The position numbers and the translations under genes are program-made. A DNA stretch of 64,000 bases from Lachnospiraceae bacterium C6A11 (GTDB lineage Bacteria > Bacillota > Clostridia > Lachnospirales > Lachnospiraceae): positions 124,001-188,000 of the forward strand of contig JNKY01000013.1 in NCBI GenBank assembly GCA_000702245.1, given 5' to 3'. The notes beneath the pieces are model-generated. The model searched no databases. It was given only the letters and a program-made list of their open reading frames with translations, and was not told the origin of the DNA. Every line of letters starts with the position of its first letter. The first letter of the stretch is position 1. Below are positions 1 through 9,557 of this stretch, one piece after another.

Positions 1-224
1 TCAAGTGCCTGAAGGCTTTCCTGCATGTCTGTATAGTATTTTCTCTTCCTTGCATAATCCCAGAAAAGCCCGGCAGCTGCAGCAAGCAAGATAGCAGCCG
101 TGACTGCTGCACACAGTCCGGCCTGAACCTTAAAGGCCCCCATAAAAATATTACATATAATAACTGCAATCATCTCCATTACCACTATAAACAGATGATC
201 CCTGATATACTCTCTGAATTTCAA
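1..224 (-). CDS. Membrane sensor histidine kinase, N-terminal part (cut by window edge)
   Basis: Translating the minus strand from a TTG at 222-224 gives an open frame that runs out of the window: about 74 residues starting KFREYIRDHLFIVVMEMIAV, with two hydrophobic stretches (about residues 9-30 and 35-55) and then a basic stretch (ARKRKYYTDMQ). An AGGAG box lies 8 nt upstream of the TTG, which favours it over the internal ATG. The frame follows an OmpR-type response regulator by 92 bp on the same strand. A two-TM N-terminus in that position is typical of small BceS/VanS-like sensor kinases. No catalytic domain is visible, so the kinase call rests on context. Confidence 0.5.
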   Translation of the reverse strand, partial: MKFREYIRDHLFIVVMEMIAVIICNIFMGAFKVQAGLCAAVTAAILLAAAAGLFWDYARKRKYYTDMQESLQAL

Positions 225-316
225 TCTTTAGTCTCCTGTTTCTTCAAACTCGCACAATCCCGGTTATCCCTTGATTATCCTATTTTATCCGTCAAATACG
301 ACTAACCTATATTTTT

Positions 317-994
317 CTATACCGTTTCGTTCAAAATATATCCCTGCTTCTTCCTTGTCTCGATTGCATCCGGTATACCGAGATCAGCAAGCTTTCCTCT
401 GAGACGACTGATATTTACTGTGAGGGCATTGTCGTTCACATACTCCTCATTATCCCAGAGTCTCGTCATGATAGTGTCCCTTGAAACTATCTCGCCCTTC
501 TTCTCCAGAAGTGCCTCGAAGATTATCATCTCATTTTTCGTAAGAACCGTTTCGGCGATACCATTTGAGATGCTGCCTCTGGCTGTATTTATTGTGAAAC
601 CGCCGAAGGTCGGCGCTGCAGTCTCCCTGCCCTTACTGTATCTCTTCAGAACCGCCGAGATCCTGAGCAGGAGGATGGCAGGATTATACGGCTTTGTAAT
701 GTAATCGTCCGCGCCATAGCTCATCGCAAGCACCTCGTCGACCTCATTATTCTTGCTGGTCACCATGATCACCGGCGTGTCGATCTCTCTCCGGAGTTCA
801 GACAGAAGCACCTGTCCGTTCATGTACGGAATATTAATATCCAGCAGGATCAGGTCCGCCTTCGCCGCGATTATCTCAGTCTTTGCTTCACGAAAGTCTG
901 TAAGTGCCTGCGCCTCGTAGCCCGAATTCGTCAGAAATATCACAAGCTCATCTCTTATTGTTTTTTCATCTTCTACGATCAGTATTTTATACAT
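317..994 (-). CDS. OmpR-family response regulator
   Basis: A 225-residue DNA-binding response regulator. The receiver domain (about residues 1-115) has the acidic pocket VEDE, the phospho-acceptor Asp52 in LLDINIP, and the conserved Lys in DDYITKP. The C-terminal winged helix (about 130-223) ends with the usual TRKKQGYIL recognition-wing motif. The partner is probably the membrane kinase immediately downstream at the window edge. Length and domain order are standard for the family. Its target genes cannot be told from the window, though regulators of this BceR-like class often control neighbouring ABC exporters. Start at ATG 994. Confidence 0.9.
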   Translation of the reverse strand: MYKILIVEDEKTIRDELVIFLTNSGYEAQALTDFREAKTEIIAAKADLILLDINIPYMNGQVLLSELRREIDTPVIMVTSKNNEVDEVLAMSYGADDYITKPYNPAILLLRISAVLKRYSKGRETAAPTFGGFTINTARGSISNGIAETVLTKNEMIIFEALLEKKGEIVSRDTIMTRLWDNEEYVNDNALTVNISRLRGKLADLGIPDAIETRKKQGYILNETV

Positions 995-1093
995 ATATGT
1001 TCCTCGCCATGATCATCCATCCAACCTTTGGATTATCATTATATCATAGTATTTCAGATCATCCGCACACAGTTCGCGCGTAGCGTTTAATCG

Positions 1094-1969
1094 CTAACTC
1101 TTTATCAGCTTCACCAGCTCTTCGATTGCGAAGCTTACATGTTTATCCTTATGGATAAATACCTGCGAAAATATAGGAAAAGCAGTTCCGGCCCAGTTAA
1201 GCCTCACAAGCCTGCCCGAGCTAACTTCCTCCTCCGCAGCCATATCCGGCATAAATGCTACACCCAGACCGTTCCTCGCAAACTGCTTAAGAATCTCCTT
1301 ACTGCTGGTTTCAAGCGCTATCTGCGGTGTGATCCCCTTAGCCTCAAAGTCCGTAAGCAGCATATGTCTGAAGCTACAATTGTGCGAGGTGAGAAGCAGC
1401 GGAATACCCTTCAGATCCTCTTCCTTTATCTTCTTTTTAGCCGCCAGTGGATGCCCCGGCTGTACATAAAAGCCCAAGGTCTCCGGGTTTCTGTGGAGAA
1501 GCTGCAGGCTCTCATCCTCCATATCCGGATTCAGCGTATATACTATATCCAGCTCACCTTTTTTTAGGAGTTCCGGGAAGGTGTCATGGGTTATGAACTG
1601 CAGACGTATTTCCACCTTTGGGTATTTCTCCTTATATCTCATTAGGATCTGCGGCAGACGCTTGTAGCAGAAGGATTCGGAGACGCCGAACTTAAGAAGC
1701 CCTGCAGGCTCCTGTTCCTCAGGCACCTCAAGGTGTATTTCTCTCTCCAGCTGGAGCAGTTTTTCTGCGTAAGCCTTAAGCCGTTCTCCCGCAGGTGTAA
1801 GCACGATAGTCTTGCCCAGTCTCTCAAAGAGAAGGCAGCCAAGCTCATCCTCAAGCTGCTTGATCTGCGTCGTCACGGTTGACTGCGCATAGCCGAGGCT
1901 GCTCGCCGCAAGTGTAAAGTTTTTCGTTTCCGAAACCTTAAGAAAGGTCTCCAGCTGAACTATCGTCAT
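1094..1969 (-). CDS. LysR-family transcriptional regulator
   Basis: A 291-residue LysR-type regulator. The N-terminal winged helix-turn-helix (about residues 1-60) has the family pattern FLKVSETKNFTLAASSLGYA followed by QSTVTTQIKQLEDELG. A periplasmic-binding-protein-like effector domain follows (about 90-290). It is divergent from the DinB-like gene at 2101; the 131-bp gap would hold both promoters. LysR proteins often control the divergent neighbour, so that gene is the most likely target (inference). The effector is unknown. Confidence 0.9.
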   Translation of the reverse strand: MTIVQLETFLKVSETKNFTLAASSLGYAQSTVTTQIKQLEDELGCLLFERLGKTIVLTPAGERLKAYAEKLLQLEREIHLEVPEEQEPAGLLKFGVSESFCYKRLPQILMRYKEKYPKVEIRLQFITHDTFPELLKKGELDIVYTLNPDMEDESLQLLHRNPETLGFYVQPGHPLAAKKKIKEEDLKGIPLLLTSHNCSFRHMLLTDFEAKGITPQIALETSSKEILKQFARNGLGVAFMPDMAAEEEVSSGRLVRLNWAGTAFPIFSQVFIHKDKHVSFAIEELVKLIKS

Positions 1970-2100
1970 TCCGCTACTCCAATCATTTTTATTGATGGTT
2001 ATGTTCGTTTATTTCAATTTTACTGATTGTTTCTTTGATGTTATTATACGAGTAAAGAAAGAGCTTGGCAAGCAGAAATCTTAAACAAGGAGGAACGACT

Positions 2101-2625
2101 ATGAACGAACTTATCCAGATAATCAAAAATACGATCGAACCTAATTTTCTTAACATCAAAACATCCATTCAGACCTATGACAGAGACGCAATCTGTTGCG
2201 GTGCTCCTTGCTGGAGATGGGCTTATCATGCGCTCCATTCAGCAGACAAGTGGTTTTTCAATCCCAACGTTTACGACGAGCCATCCTTCCACGAGGACGG
2301 AATGGACAATCCTGACAATCCGACAAACGTTGTTCTCTCTGACGAGCAGCTTCTCGAATATCTCGATCAGGTTGAGGCTAAAACACTCGCCTATCTCGAT
2401 ACACTTACAGACGATATGCTTTACGAGAAGCCTGAGAACTGCAATTACACAAGACTCGAGCTTGTACTCAGACAGTACCGCCACATCTCCTTCCACACCG
2501 GAATGCTGAACGGCCAGACTGCAGTTGCAACGGGCCAGTTCCCTATGTGGGTTTCGCAGGCCGACAAATACGTTGACGACGGCATCCTCTTTGGACGATA
2601 CAGAAAAGGGCAGGTTAAAGCATAA
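2101..2625 (+). CDS. DinB-like four-helix-bundle protein
   Basis: A 174-residue soluble protein. Start is ATG 2101, just after an AAGGAGG box; a longer frame from 2065 lacks a ribosome site. The sequence has the feel of DinB/YfiT metal-binding helical bundles: an early WAYHALHSADKWF segment, and a later YRHISFHTGMLNGQ segment with a pair of His residues that would complete a three-His metal site. DinB-family proteins in Firmicutes include thiol-dependent transferases, but no substrate can be given here. It is the only gene in its neighbourhood on the plus strand, is divergent from the LysR regulator, and ends in a hairpin terminator that overlaps its stop codon. Confidence 0.6.
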   Translation: MNELIQIIKNTIEPNFLNIKTSIQTYDRDAICCGAPCWRWAYHALHSADKWFFNPNVYDEPSFHEDGMDNPDNPTNVVLSDEQLLEYLDQVEAKTLAYLDTLTDDMLYEKPENCNYTRLELVLRQYRHISFHTGMLNGQTAVATGQFPMWVSQADKYVDDGILFGRYRKGQVKA

Positions 2626-2637
2626 CCTGCCCTTTAT
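2606..2637. terminator. Bidirectional hairpin terminator
   Basis: A perfect 9-bp stem, GGGCAGGTT (2608-2616) and AACCTGCCC (2624-2632), with a 7-nt loop, preceded by A residues and followed by TTT. It overlaps the stop codon of the DinB-like gene and lies between two convergent genes, so it can serve both. Confidence 0.75.
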
Positions 2638-2639
2638 AA

Positions 2640-3317
2640 CTATTCTGCAATCGCCTCATCGATGACAGACTTCACGTTTTTCTTGTTGTCGCAGATGATG
2701 AGTACAGCATAGCTTCCCTTACTGTAGAGGCTTGCGTCCTCAACCCTGCTAAGCTGACTTGTGTCATAGGATTCGTAGATGCCTTTGCGATCCTTCAGAT
2801 GAACCTTGAGCGAATCTATAAGCTCATTTATATCTGCTTCATCCTTAAGCTTTATCACAGCTATCTCATCAGCCTTGCCCTCTGTGCTGTAAGCTAGCAG
2901 GAAACTGTCTATCTTCGAATAATCCATCTCTGAAACGTAGGCGAAGAGTCTGTTCGCATCAGAGGCGCTAGAGTTGACCGTAGTCATTGCAGGAAGGCTG
3001 TCCTCTGATTCCATAATCTTCTTCGTGAGGTCGTACATACTGATCTCACCATTGTCCGTTTTACCATCTGTTTCGTTCTGTCCATTATCTGTCTGCTGAT
3101 CATTATTATCTACCGCAGACGATCCATCATCTGCCAACCGGTTATTATCTGTTGTTGTCAGCTCGTAATTCATCTGCCCTTCAACCATCTGCCCGGATGC
3201 CGCAGTACTGTCACCCTTCGCATCGGCTGTATTTTCCTTCTTGCCGCAACCGACCAGTGAAGCTGTCCCAAGCCCGAGCATCATGAACATTACAATTATC
3301 TTCTTACCCTTAATCAT
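2640..3317 (-). CDS. DUF4358-type lipoprotein
   Basis: A 225-residue lipoprotein of unknown function. Residues 1-24 form a signal peptide ending in the lipobox LVGC, followed by GKKE. A low-complexity Asp/Asn/Thr/Gly linker (about 30-92) follows. The C-terminal domain (about 95-225) has the pattern seen in DUF4358 proteins of Lachnospiraceae, including a KGSYAVLIICDNKK strand near the end. It would be anchored on the outer face of the membrane. It converges on the DinB-like gene and follows the transglutaminase-like gene, with which it may be co-transcribed (gap about 100 bp). The family assignment is by recognition; the role is unknown. Confidence 0.7.
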   Translation of the reverse strand: MIKGKKIIVMFMMLGLGTASLVGCGKKENTADAKGDSTAASGQMVEGQMNYELTTTDNNRLADDGSSAVDNNDQQTDNGQNETDGKTDNGEISMYDLTKKIMESEDSLPAMTTVNSSASDANRLFAYVSEMDYSKIDSFLLAYSTEGKADEIAVIKLKDEADINELIDSLKVHLKDRKGIYESYDTSQLSRVEDASLYSKGSYAVLIICDNKKNVKSVIDEAIAE

Positions 3318-3416
3318 ATTTTTCCTTTCTTTCTCAATACAATCATCTATTCAAATACACTGATGCATCCATCTCGTTCGATGCTTACCTGATTATCTTT
3401 CCTCAATATATTTTTA

Positions 3417-4784
3417 TTAGTTATAAATATAGCTTCCGAGCACATCTGCGAATGCATCGTTGATAGCATTTTCCATCTTCTCAACCTCTTCGTCACTCAT
3501 CAGGTTATTATCTACACCGTCGTCCGTATAATTATTCTCATCCGCATACCAGACAAAATTCACTGTAAGAAGATAACCCTCTTCAATATTTGATATGTTA
3601 TACATAGCATACATTTCATTCTCAAAGTTGACACAAATAGCATCGCAGATCTCATCAACCATCTTAGCCGCCTTCATACAGCTCTCCTCACCGTCAGAAG
3701 CATTCAGGATAAATGACACATTCCCCTTATGCTCATCGTAAGCCTTTCTGATATCCTTCGGTATATCGTAGATGTTAGCAGACCTTATTGCTGTCTGGTA
3801 CAGAACGTTATACTGCACGCTGTCTGCTGCAGGGAAAAGCTCCCTATCCCAGCCCTGACCTGTGCCCATCATTTCATCATTCAGATTGAAGTGTGAATAA
3901 CCGCCATTTCCGACATCAGAATAAATATCGGTATGATACCAATGACCATCCAGATTTACCAGATCCCACGAATGGTAGCAGTCAATATTATGAACAACCT
4001 TACACGGAATATCGAGCATATGCATGAAAAGCCTGAAGGTCGTTGCGTAGCCAACACAAACCGCATTATGGTATTTAAGGACGCCATAAGGATTGTCAAC
4101 GTCGCCCATACCTGTCGGGATAACGCTCATCATGCCACTGTCATTTGCCAGATGGCTGCACATCCATTCATAAATAGCCTTCTCCTTCTCGTAGTCGCTC
4201 ATCTCAGGCTTGATAACCTCCTTGATGACCTTTTCAGCCATATCGAGGGTTTCCTTCTCTTTATCTGTAAGTCCCGATCTGTCGCCCGACTTGTAGGCAT
4301 CAGAAATCTTCTCCGTTGATTTTATTATGTACGCTCCCGCTATACAGACATCATTCTCACCGGCAAGCGCAGTGTTAAGTGTGTCGGCTCCGCCATTCTG
4401 TGCATCCATATTATCCGTTCCATCGCCTGCAAGATCTGCACCGTCAGCATTCATATTTCCGGTCTTGTCGTAAGAGGTTCCGTCGCTCTTCATCACGCTA
4501 ATCCCCGGATTCTTATCACTGTAAGCATTACTTTCGTCAATATACTGCACGACCTTCTCGGTTTTCTTGTTATTATCGCTGAGTTTATTTAAGGTTACGA
4601 TGCTGAGCGCCGCATTTCCCGCAAGTGCCACAGCAAGTACCGCTCCCAGCACTACCTTACCCTTTCCTGATTTCTTCTTAGCAGCCACTACCGGTTTACT
4701 CTTTTCTTCAGCCGTTACGTTTACCTGCTCAGTTTCAAATATTTCCATCAGATCCCCGTCATTTAGATTATTCTTCTCTTCCAT
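3417..4784 (-). CDS. Membrane-anchored transglutaminase-like protein
   Basis: A 455-residue protein with an acidic cytoplasmic N-terminus, one transmembrane segment (about residues 40-62, VVLGAVLAVALAGNAALSIV) and a long Asn/Asp/Gly-rich linker. A transglutaminase-like domain (about 185-310) follows, with the catalytic Cys in NAVCVGYATTFRLFM, His in CYHSWDLVNLDGHWYHTD, and the following Asp. Such domains act as cysteine proteases or crosslinking enzymes at the cell surface. The C-terminal part (about 340-455) is an unrecognised acidic alpha/beta domain. The next gene is a DUF4358 lipoprotein, so the pair may act together outside the cell (inference). Confidence 0.75.
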   Translation of the reverse strand: MEEKNNLNDGDLMEIFETEQVNVTAEEKSKPVVAAKKKSGKGKVVLGAVLAVALAGNAALSIVTLNKLSDNNKKTEKVVQYIDESNAYSDKNPGISVMKSDGTSYDKTGNMNADGADLAGDGTDNMDAQNGGADTLNTALAGENDVCIAGAYIIKSTEKISDAYKSGDRSGLTDKEKETLDMAEKVIKEVIKPEMSDYEKEKAIYEWMCSHLANDSGMMSVIPTGMGDVDNPYGVLKYHNAVCVGYATTFRLFMHMLDIPCKVVHNIDCYHSWDLVNLDGHWYHTDIYSDVGNGGYSHFNLNDEMMGTGQGWDRELFPAADSVQYNVLYQTAIRSANIYDIPKDIRKAYDEHKGNVSFILNASDGEESCMKAAKMVDEICDAICVNFENEMYAMYNISNIEEGYLLTVNFVWYADENNYTDDGVDNNLMSDEEVEKMENAINDAFADVLGSYIYN

Positions 4785-4884
4785 ACTTTTTCTCCTTTTT
4801 CATACTCCGCATCTTTTCATGCACTATTCCTTACGGTTTTCTATATGCAGCACAGCCCCGCCTGCAGATTGGAATCCATGCAGA

Positions 4885-4924
4885 AAGGGAGTTCAAGGCT
4901 CTGAGGCTCTTTGAACTCCCCTTA
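4885..4924 (-). terminator. Hairpin terminator after the FtsX-type ABC transporter
   Basis: A perfect 10-bp stem, GGGAGTTCAA (4887-4896) and TTGAACTCCC (4911-4920), with a 14-nt loop. On the minus strand it is followed by TTTCT. It lies 160 bp past the stop of the permease gene. The rest of the 4785-5079 gap shows no open frame that can be supported. Confidence 0.5.
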
Positions 4925-5079
4925 AGATCACCTTATGGCTTTATATTAAAGCCGGCACAAACCGAATACAATAAAGCCCCGATTAAGGTATATGATGGAA
5001 ATATTAAGTTTTTATCAAGCGATTTTCAGAGTTATGAAGACTTTCTGCACAGTATATACTTTCAGAAATATATACCGTT

Positions 5080-7464
5080 TTACTCACTTATAAGATTTCT
5101 GACCTCAACCTTCTTCGTCTTCCCCGCAACAAGAAACGCAAACAGGAAATAGCTTACAGCTACCGAGATGATAGGCAGAAATACTGTTATAAATCTGTAA
5201 TCTATAACGAACCTTACTATGCCCATACTACGGAGCATGAACGACAGCAGTTTCTCCGACAGTGTCAGGCTCATCGTGGTTCCTATGATTATTCCGAACA
5301 CAGCAACTATCAGGAAACGTACTGCGAACTGTATTCTGAGATTTCTCGAAGTAAAGCCCATAGCCTTATAGATTCCGATATCGATCTTCTCTCTGACGAA
5401 GGACTTAGAACACATCATCGAAACAACCACAAGCGCAAATATAGCCGATATTACATAGATGACCGCCTTAATCGTATATGCGGTATCATTCAGCAGCACT
5501 CCTGCCCTGCCAACATCATCAGCAACATCTACATCGATACTTTCCGGGAGCACGTCTCTGAGTCGCTCGCATATCTCCTCTGCCTTGCCGGAATCCGTAA
5601 GCTGATACCCGACATAATATGGGATATAATCATCTATAAGAGTTCTCGCGCCGTCGCCGCTCATTCCGAAGAATCGTCCGGTATCAACCAGCGCTGTGCA
5701 GAAGCCCGTGATAACGAACTCCCCGGTCCTTCCTCTGTAAGAAGCCTCCAGAGTATCACCTATCTTGTAGCCCATGTCCTCCGCATAGTTCTGTCCGACA
5801 ACGATCTCATTTGCATATTTGGGAGCTCTTCCCTTTGTTATAGTAAAGGTATCAGCATCCTCAGACATACGGCAGTTTATCCTCTGGCCATCAAGCAGAA
5901 CGTATTTACCATTCCAGAAATAACGTTCCTTGTAGCCGCCGTATTCATCAAGTACTGCTTCTATCTTCTCCACGAATCCGGTAACATAAGTCGTATTTTC
6001 CGGACTGTAGTCTATAAAATCAAAATTAACATACAAATTCTCGGACGTGGCTCCCATAGCCCTCTGGGCATTCTCGGACGAAACCGCATCCGTCATTCCT
6101 GTCATAGTCATCAGGAAGAACACAAGTATCGATGCTATCGCGATCGATGCGATGTAGCGGCGCTTGCCTGATGTAAACTGTCTGAAGGCAAGACTCGGTG
6201 AAAGCATCCTTCCGCTAATAGGCATCTGTATCCTGCTGTCAAAATACACCTCACTGCGTCCGCCGGAAACCGCTCTGATCGGTGATATTCTGCCGACCTT
6301 CTCTGAGACGAGCAGGATAAATACAACCGATAGGATAAGTATTCCAACCAATAGCGCCAGCGTCAGAGGAACATTTACACCACCGTATATTTTCTGACCC
6401 ACAGTACCTTCAAAGGCCCTCGGAAGGTATTTGACCACAGGGATAGCCGCAAATACGCCAAGCACCGTACCGATTATCTCAGCGAGCATATACTGGCCGA
6501 GGAAAACTTTTTTAAGCCTGCTGTTGTCAAAGCCCTCAGCCTTAAGTATACCCAGATCCGTGTAGTTCATTTCAATGCTTGATGAGATGCTGTTTGACAT
6601 GACCACAAATACGATCACGCAGAGAATAATAACGAAGACAAGAAATACATTCAGTATGATATCCGGCATCATTTCCTGGAAATAAAGGCTGTCATTCCTT
6701 GTAAGCAGTCCTGTCGCATAGCCGCCTAGCTGTGTTTCTTTCGACAGCTCAGACGCAAAACGGCTATCGCTCAGCTTACAATCATCCGCTTTGGTTATAT
6801 ATACTATTTTGTAGAGATCAGCCACATTGGACGGATCAGCCGCAACCGCTCTTCTCCTGTCCTGAAGCAGCCTGTCGAAGTCTTCCTGACATATGAAAGG
6901 GGTCTTCAGCGTCATAAAGGAGCTGCCACAGACAGGCTCCTCGACAAAGCCCTTAACCGTAAAGTCATATGACGCATCATTAAAGTTTATCGTCAGAGTA
7001 TCACCAATACTCACGCTTTCATTTTCCGCCATACCTCTCGCAATATACACCTCGCCCGGCTTAAGAGGAGGAACCTCCGACTCATAACCGGAGTAATCCT
7101 TATTCCAGAGATGGTCTATCTTATCCATCATAGCCATAACGCGGACACTGTAGAAGCCGCCGTTTCCGTTTGAGAATTCATAGCTGTCAGGTGCAATAGC
7201 ATCGAGCATCTCAACCTTCTTAACAGTAGGATAATCTCTGACCTCGGCAAAAGCTTCATCCGTAACAAAATCACTGCGGACATTGAGAGTTACATCTCCG
7301 ACATCATATCTGTCATAAGCACTGCTGATAGAATCCGGAAAGTTCTTCTTCAGACTGACTATCGTCGTGATAGACAGTGAAATGATAAACATCAGGATGA
7401 TGATGCTTTTAAAGGAGCCCTTTTTATAACGGATATTGGCTTTAATAAGTTTTCTTATATCCAT
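5080..7464 (-). CDS. FtsX/MacB-type ABC transporter permease
   Basis: A 794-residue membrane protein with two FtsX-type permease halves. TM1 is at about residues 20-40 and is followed by a large extracytoplasmic domain. Three TMs lie at about 265-395, followed by ISPIRAVSGG. A second TM at about 435-455 precedes a second extracytoplasmic domain, and three more TMs lie at about 660-785. The domain order matches LolE/MacB-like permeases that expel lipids, peptides or antibiotics without a rotary cycle. The ATPase gene is 10 bp upstream and a two-component system precedes it, an arrangement typical of Bce/Vex-like efflux or peptide-resistance modules. The substrate cannot be told from sequence. 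Confidence 0.85.
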   Translation of the reverse strand: MDIRKLIKANIRYKKGSFKSIIILMFIISLSITTIVSLKKNFPDSISSAYDRYDVGDVTLNVRSDFVTDEAFAEVRDYPTVKKVEMLDAIAPDSYEFSNGNGGFYSVRVMAMMDKIDHLWNKDYSGYESEVPPLKPGEVYIARGMAENESVSIGDTLTINFNDASYDFTVKGFVEEPVCGSSFMTLKTPFICQEDFDRLLQDRRRAVAADPSNVADLYKIVYITKADDCKLSDSRFASELSKETQLGGYATGLLTRNDSLYFQEMMPDIILNVFLVFVIILCVIVFVVMSNSISSSIEMNYTDLGILKAEGFDNSRLKKVFLGQYMLAEIIGTVLGVFAAIPVVKYLPRAFEGTVGQKIYGGVNVPLTLALLVGILILSVVFILLVSEKVGRISPIRAVSGGRSEVYFDSRIQMPISGRMLSPSLAFRQFTSGKRRYIASIAIASILVFFLMTMTGMTDAVSSENAQRAMGATSENLYVNFDFIDYSPENTTYVTGFVEKIEAVLDEYGGYKERYFWNGKYVLLDGQRINCRMSEDADTFTITKGRAPKYANEIVVGQNYAEDMGYKIGDTLEASYRGRTGEFVITGFCTALVDTGRFFGMSGDGARTLIDDYIPYYVGYQLTDSGKAEEICERLRDVLPESIDVDVADDVGRAGVLLNDTAYTIKAVIYVISAIFALVVVSMMCSKSFVREKIDIGIYKAMGFTSRNLRIQFAVRFLIVAVFGIIIGTTMSLTLSEKLLSFMLRSMGIVRFVIDYRFITVFLPIISVAVSYFLFAFLVAGKTKKVEVRNLISE

Positions 7465-7474
7465 GGCACACCTC

Positions 7475-8236
7475 CTACCACTGCATAGAGGAAAGCCATG
7501 CGTTCACCTGCGTCTCGCGGCTCTTCTCGGTCTCAGCGCTGTAAGGCGGAAGGGAGAGTTCGCCGATTATCTTACCGTCCTCAAGATAGAGAAGCCTGGT
7601 CGCTCTGAGTGCCGCGCGCATATCGTGAGTTACCATGAGTATGCTCTGACCGTCACGATTACATTGTGTCAGAAGATCAAGAACCTCTGTTGTATTTCGG
7701 CGGTTCAGCGCACCTGTCGGCTCGTCCGCGAAGAGAAGCTTCGGCTGATTGATAAGCGCTCTTGCGATCGCACACCTCTGCTGTTCTCCACCGGAACACT
7801 GGGCAGGAATCTGGGTTTTGATATCCTTGATATTCATCTTCTCAAGCAGCTTGTCCGCGAGAAGATTCACCTCAAAAGTGGACATCTGTTTATTCAGATA
7901 GGCCGGAACTGCAACATTCTCGAAGAGTGTAAGGTTGCTGACCAGATGGATCTGCTGAAATACAAAGCCGAACTTTGTGTGTCTGAGTTTTGCAAGCTTC
8001 TTCTCGCTCATCTCGGTGATATTTTCGTCGTCGATCAAGACCAGTCCCGAGGTCGCGCGGTCCATTCCGCTCAGCGCATAGAGCAGCGTTGACTTGCCGG
8101 AGCCCGATGCTCCCATGATGATAGTGAAGTCACCTTCATAGATATCGATATCCAGATTTGAAATAATATGAACTTGTCCTCCGTTGTGTGCAAAGCTCTT
8201 GCACAGTCCTTTTGCAGATAATACAGTATTCTTCAT
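7475..8236 (-). CDS. ABC transporter ATP-binding protein (LolD/MacB type)
   Basis: A 253-residue ATPase partner of the FtsX-type permease. Walker A is GASGSGKST (about residues 41-49), with signature CSGGEQQRCAIARAL and Walker B LLFADEPTGALN. The GALN after Walker B is the usual mark of the LolD/MacB/FtsE subfamily. It is co-transcribed with the permease (10-bp gap) and follows a kinase/regulator pair by about 170 bp. An inverted repeat, GGTCAG-N9-CTGACC, lies 20 nt upstream of its start and may be the regulator's site. Confidence 0.9.
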   Translation of the reverse strand: MKNTVLSAKGLCKSFAHNGGQVHIISNLDIDIYEGDFTIIMGASGSGKSTLLYALSGMDRATSGLVLIDDENITEMSEKKLAKLRHTKFGFVFQQIHLVSNLTLFENVAVPAYLNKQMSTFEVNLLADKLLEKMNIKDIKTQIPAQCSGGEQQRCAIARALINQPKLLFADEPTGALNRRNTTEVLDLLTQCNRDGQSILMVTHDMRAALRATRLLYLEDGKIIGELSLPPYSAETEKSRETQVNAWLSSMQW

Positions 8237-8255
8237 TTTGAATTTCTCCTGTTTT

Positions 8256-8276
8256 GGTCAGTTTATTTTTCTGACC
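8256..8276. promoter_or_regulatory. Inverted repeat upstream of the ABC ATPase
   Basis: GGTCAG (8256-8261) and CTGACC (8271-8276), separated by 9 bp of T-rich sequence, lie 20 nt upstream of the ATPase start codon and downstream of the two-component genes. This is either an operator or a small mRNA hairpin close to the ribosome site. There is no independent support. Confidence 0.3.
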
Positions 8277-8408
8277 TCATATTAGACAAATTCTTATTAA
8301 CAAGTAATTAAGAACCGGTTACTTACCGGATTTTTTTATTATGTAGGACAAATATACCAATGAACCAATCTCATTATGAGAAAGTATCACAACAGCTTCA
8401 TGTTTGAT

Positions 8409-9557
8409 TTATGGTTCGCTACGAGGCAATGTGACGACTGCTTCAAGTCCGGTCGATGCGCCGCTGCGGTTCTGCAGTCTCAGTGTACCGCCTGACTGCT
8501 CGGCGATGTATTTTACTATATAGAGGCCCAAACCGGATCCATTCTCCTTGCCGCAGTTTCGGCCGCGGTAGAACTTATCGGTTATGAACGGCATGTCTTC
8601 ATCCGGGATGCCCGGACCTTTATCTAAGAAATGCAGCTCTACTGTATCTTTCGAACCGGTAAGCGAAACTTCAATCTCTGTTTTTGCGTATTTACGGGAA
8701 TTATTTATAAGATTTTCAACAACCTGGGTCAGTCTCTTCTTATCTACAGAAATGACCGGTGTGATGTCCGGCTTTTTGAAGATAACATCTCCCTGATCGG
8801 CGGAAATCTCGGTTATCGTCTCCTTAAGGAAAGGAACCAGCTCAAACTCCTCAGGCTGCATCTGAAGCATATTTAGATCAGAAAGCGAATGCAGGAAAAG
8901 GTCATTTGTGAGAGAAGTAACCTCGTCGCATTTCCGCATCAGAACAGAGACGTATTTTGCACGCCTCTCAGGCGAAGTATCAAGGTTTGCCTCAAGCCCC
9001 TCAGCATAGGCTCTTATGGAAGCGATCGGAGTTTTGATATCATGCGAAAGCGTGGCGATGACAGTCTTGTTGTTTTCTATCGCCTCGCGCTCGGCTGCCT
9101 GGGAACGCACAACCTCCTTACGCATACTGTCGAAGGCCCAGGTAAAAGCGCCAAAATAATTAGAACGCTCATAATCAAGGTGAGTGTCGAAGTTACCCTT
9201 TGCGATCTCCGCAGCATAGGCCTTCATCTTGTCGAAAGGCCGCAGAATCTTTATATATACATACAAAAATACCATCGCCATGAAAAATATGGTGATGATA
9301 CACATAACTGTTCCCTTGATGCCAACAGCACTTTCAAGCGGTGACTCACGAAGAGAGTCCCGGAAGGTCTCTGCCTTCGCCTGGGCCAAAGCATAGTCTC
9401 CGGCCTTGATCAGCTGGGATATTTCATTCATATTTACTATCTGCTCCGAGCGGCTGTCCTGCGAGGTTTTCTTATTAGAAAGCAGCGACAGGATCACCGT
9501 TACCGCAATGAGTAACAGTGAAAATATAATGGTTATTCGCAGTATTTTTCCTTTCAT
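8409..9557 (-). CDS. Sensor histidine kinase (two TM, HAMP)
   Basis: A 382-residue kinase. TM1 is at about residues 7-26 and is followed by a short external loop. TM2 (about 82-103) leads into a HAMP linker (to about 155). The dimerisation/phospho-acceptor domain has the His motif LSHDIKTPIASI (about 168-180). The HATPase domain has N-box NLINNSRKYA, G1 DKGPGIP, F-box FYRG and G2 GSGLGLYIV. Its start overlaps the stop of the upstream regulator gene by 4 nt, so the two are translationally coupled. It probably controls the ABC transporter downstream. Confidence 0.92.
   Translation of the reverse strand: MKGKILRITIIFSLLLIAVTVILSLLSNKKTSQDSRSEQIVNMNEISQLIKAGDYALAQAKAETFRDSLRESPLESAVGIKGTVMCIITIFFMAMVFLYVYIKILRPFDKMKAYAAEIAKGNFDTHLDYERSNYFGAFTWAFDSMRKEVVRSQAAEREAIENNKTVIATLSHDIKTPIASIRAYAEGLEANLDTSPERRAKYVSVLMRKCDEVTSLTNDLFLHSLSDLNMLQMQPEEFELVPFLKETITEISADQGDVIFKKPDITPVISVDKKRLTQVVENLINNSRKYAKTEIEVSLTGSKDTVELHFLDKGPGIPDEDMPFITDKFYRGRNCGKENGSGLGLYIVKYIAEQSGGTLRLQNRSGASTGLEAVVTLPRSEP

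Noticed and set aside
7436-8092. Plus-strand open frame of 218 codons
   Set aside because: Antisense to the ABC ATPase, whose Walker and signature motifs are all intact.
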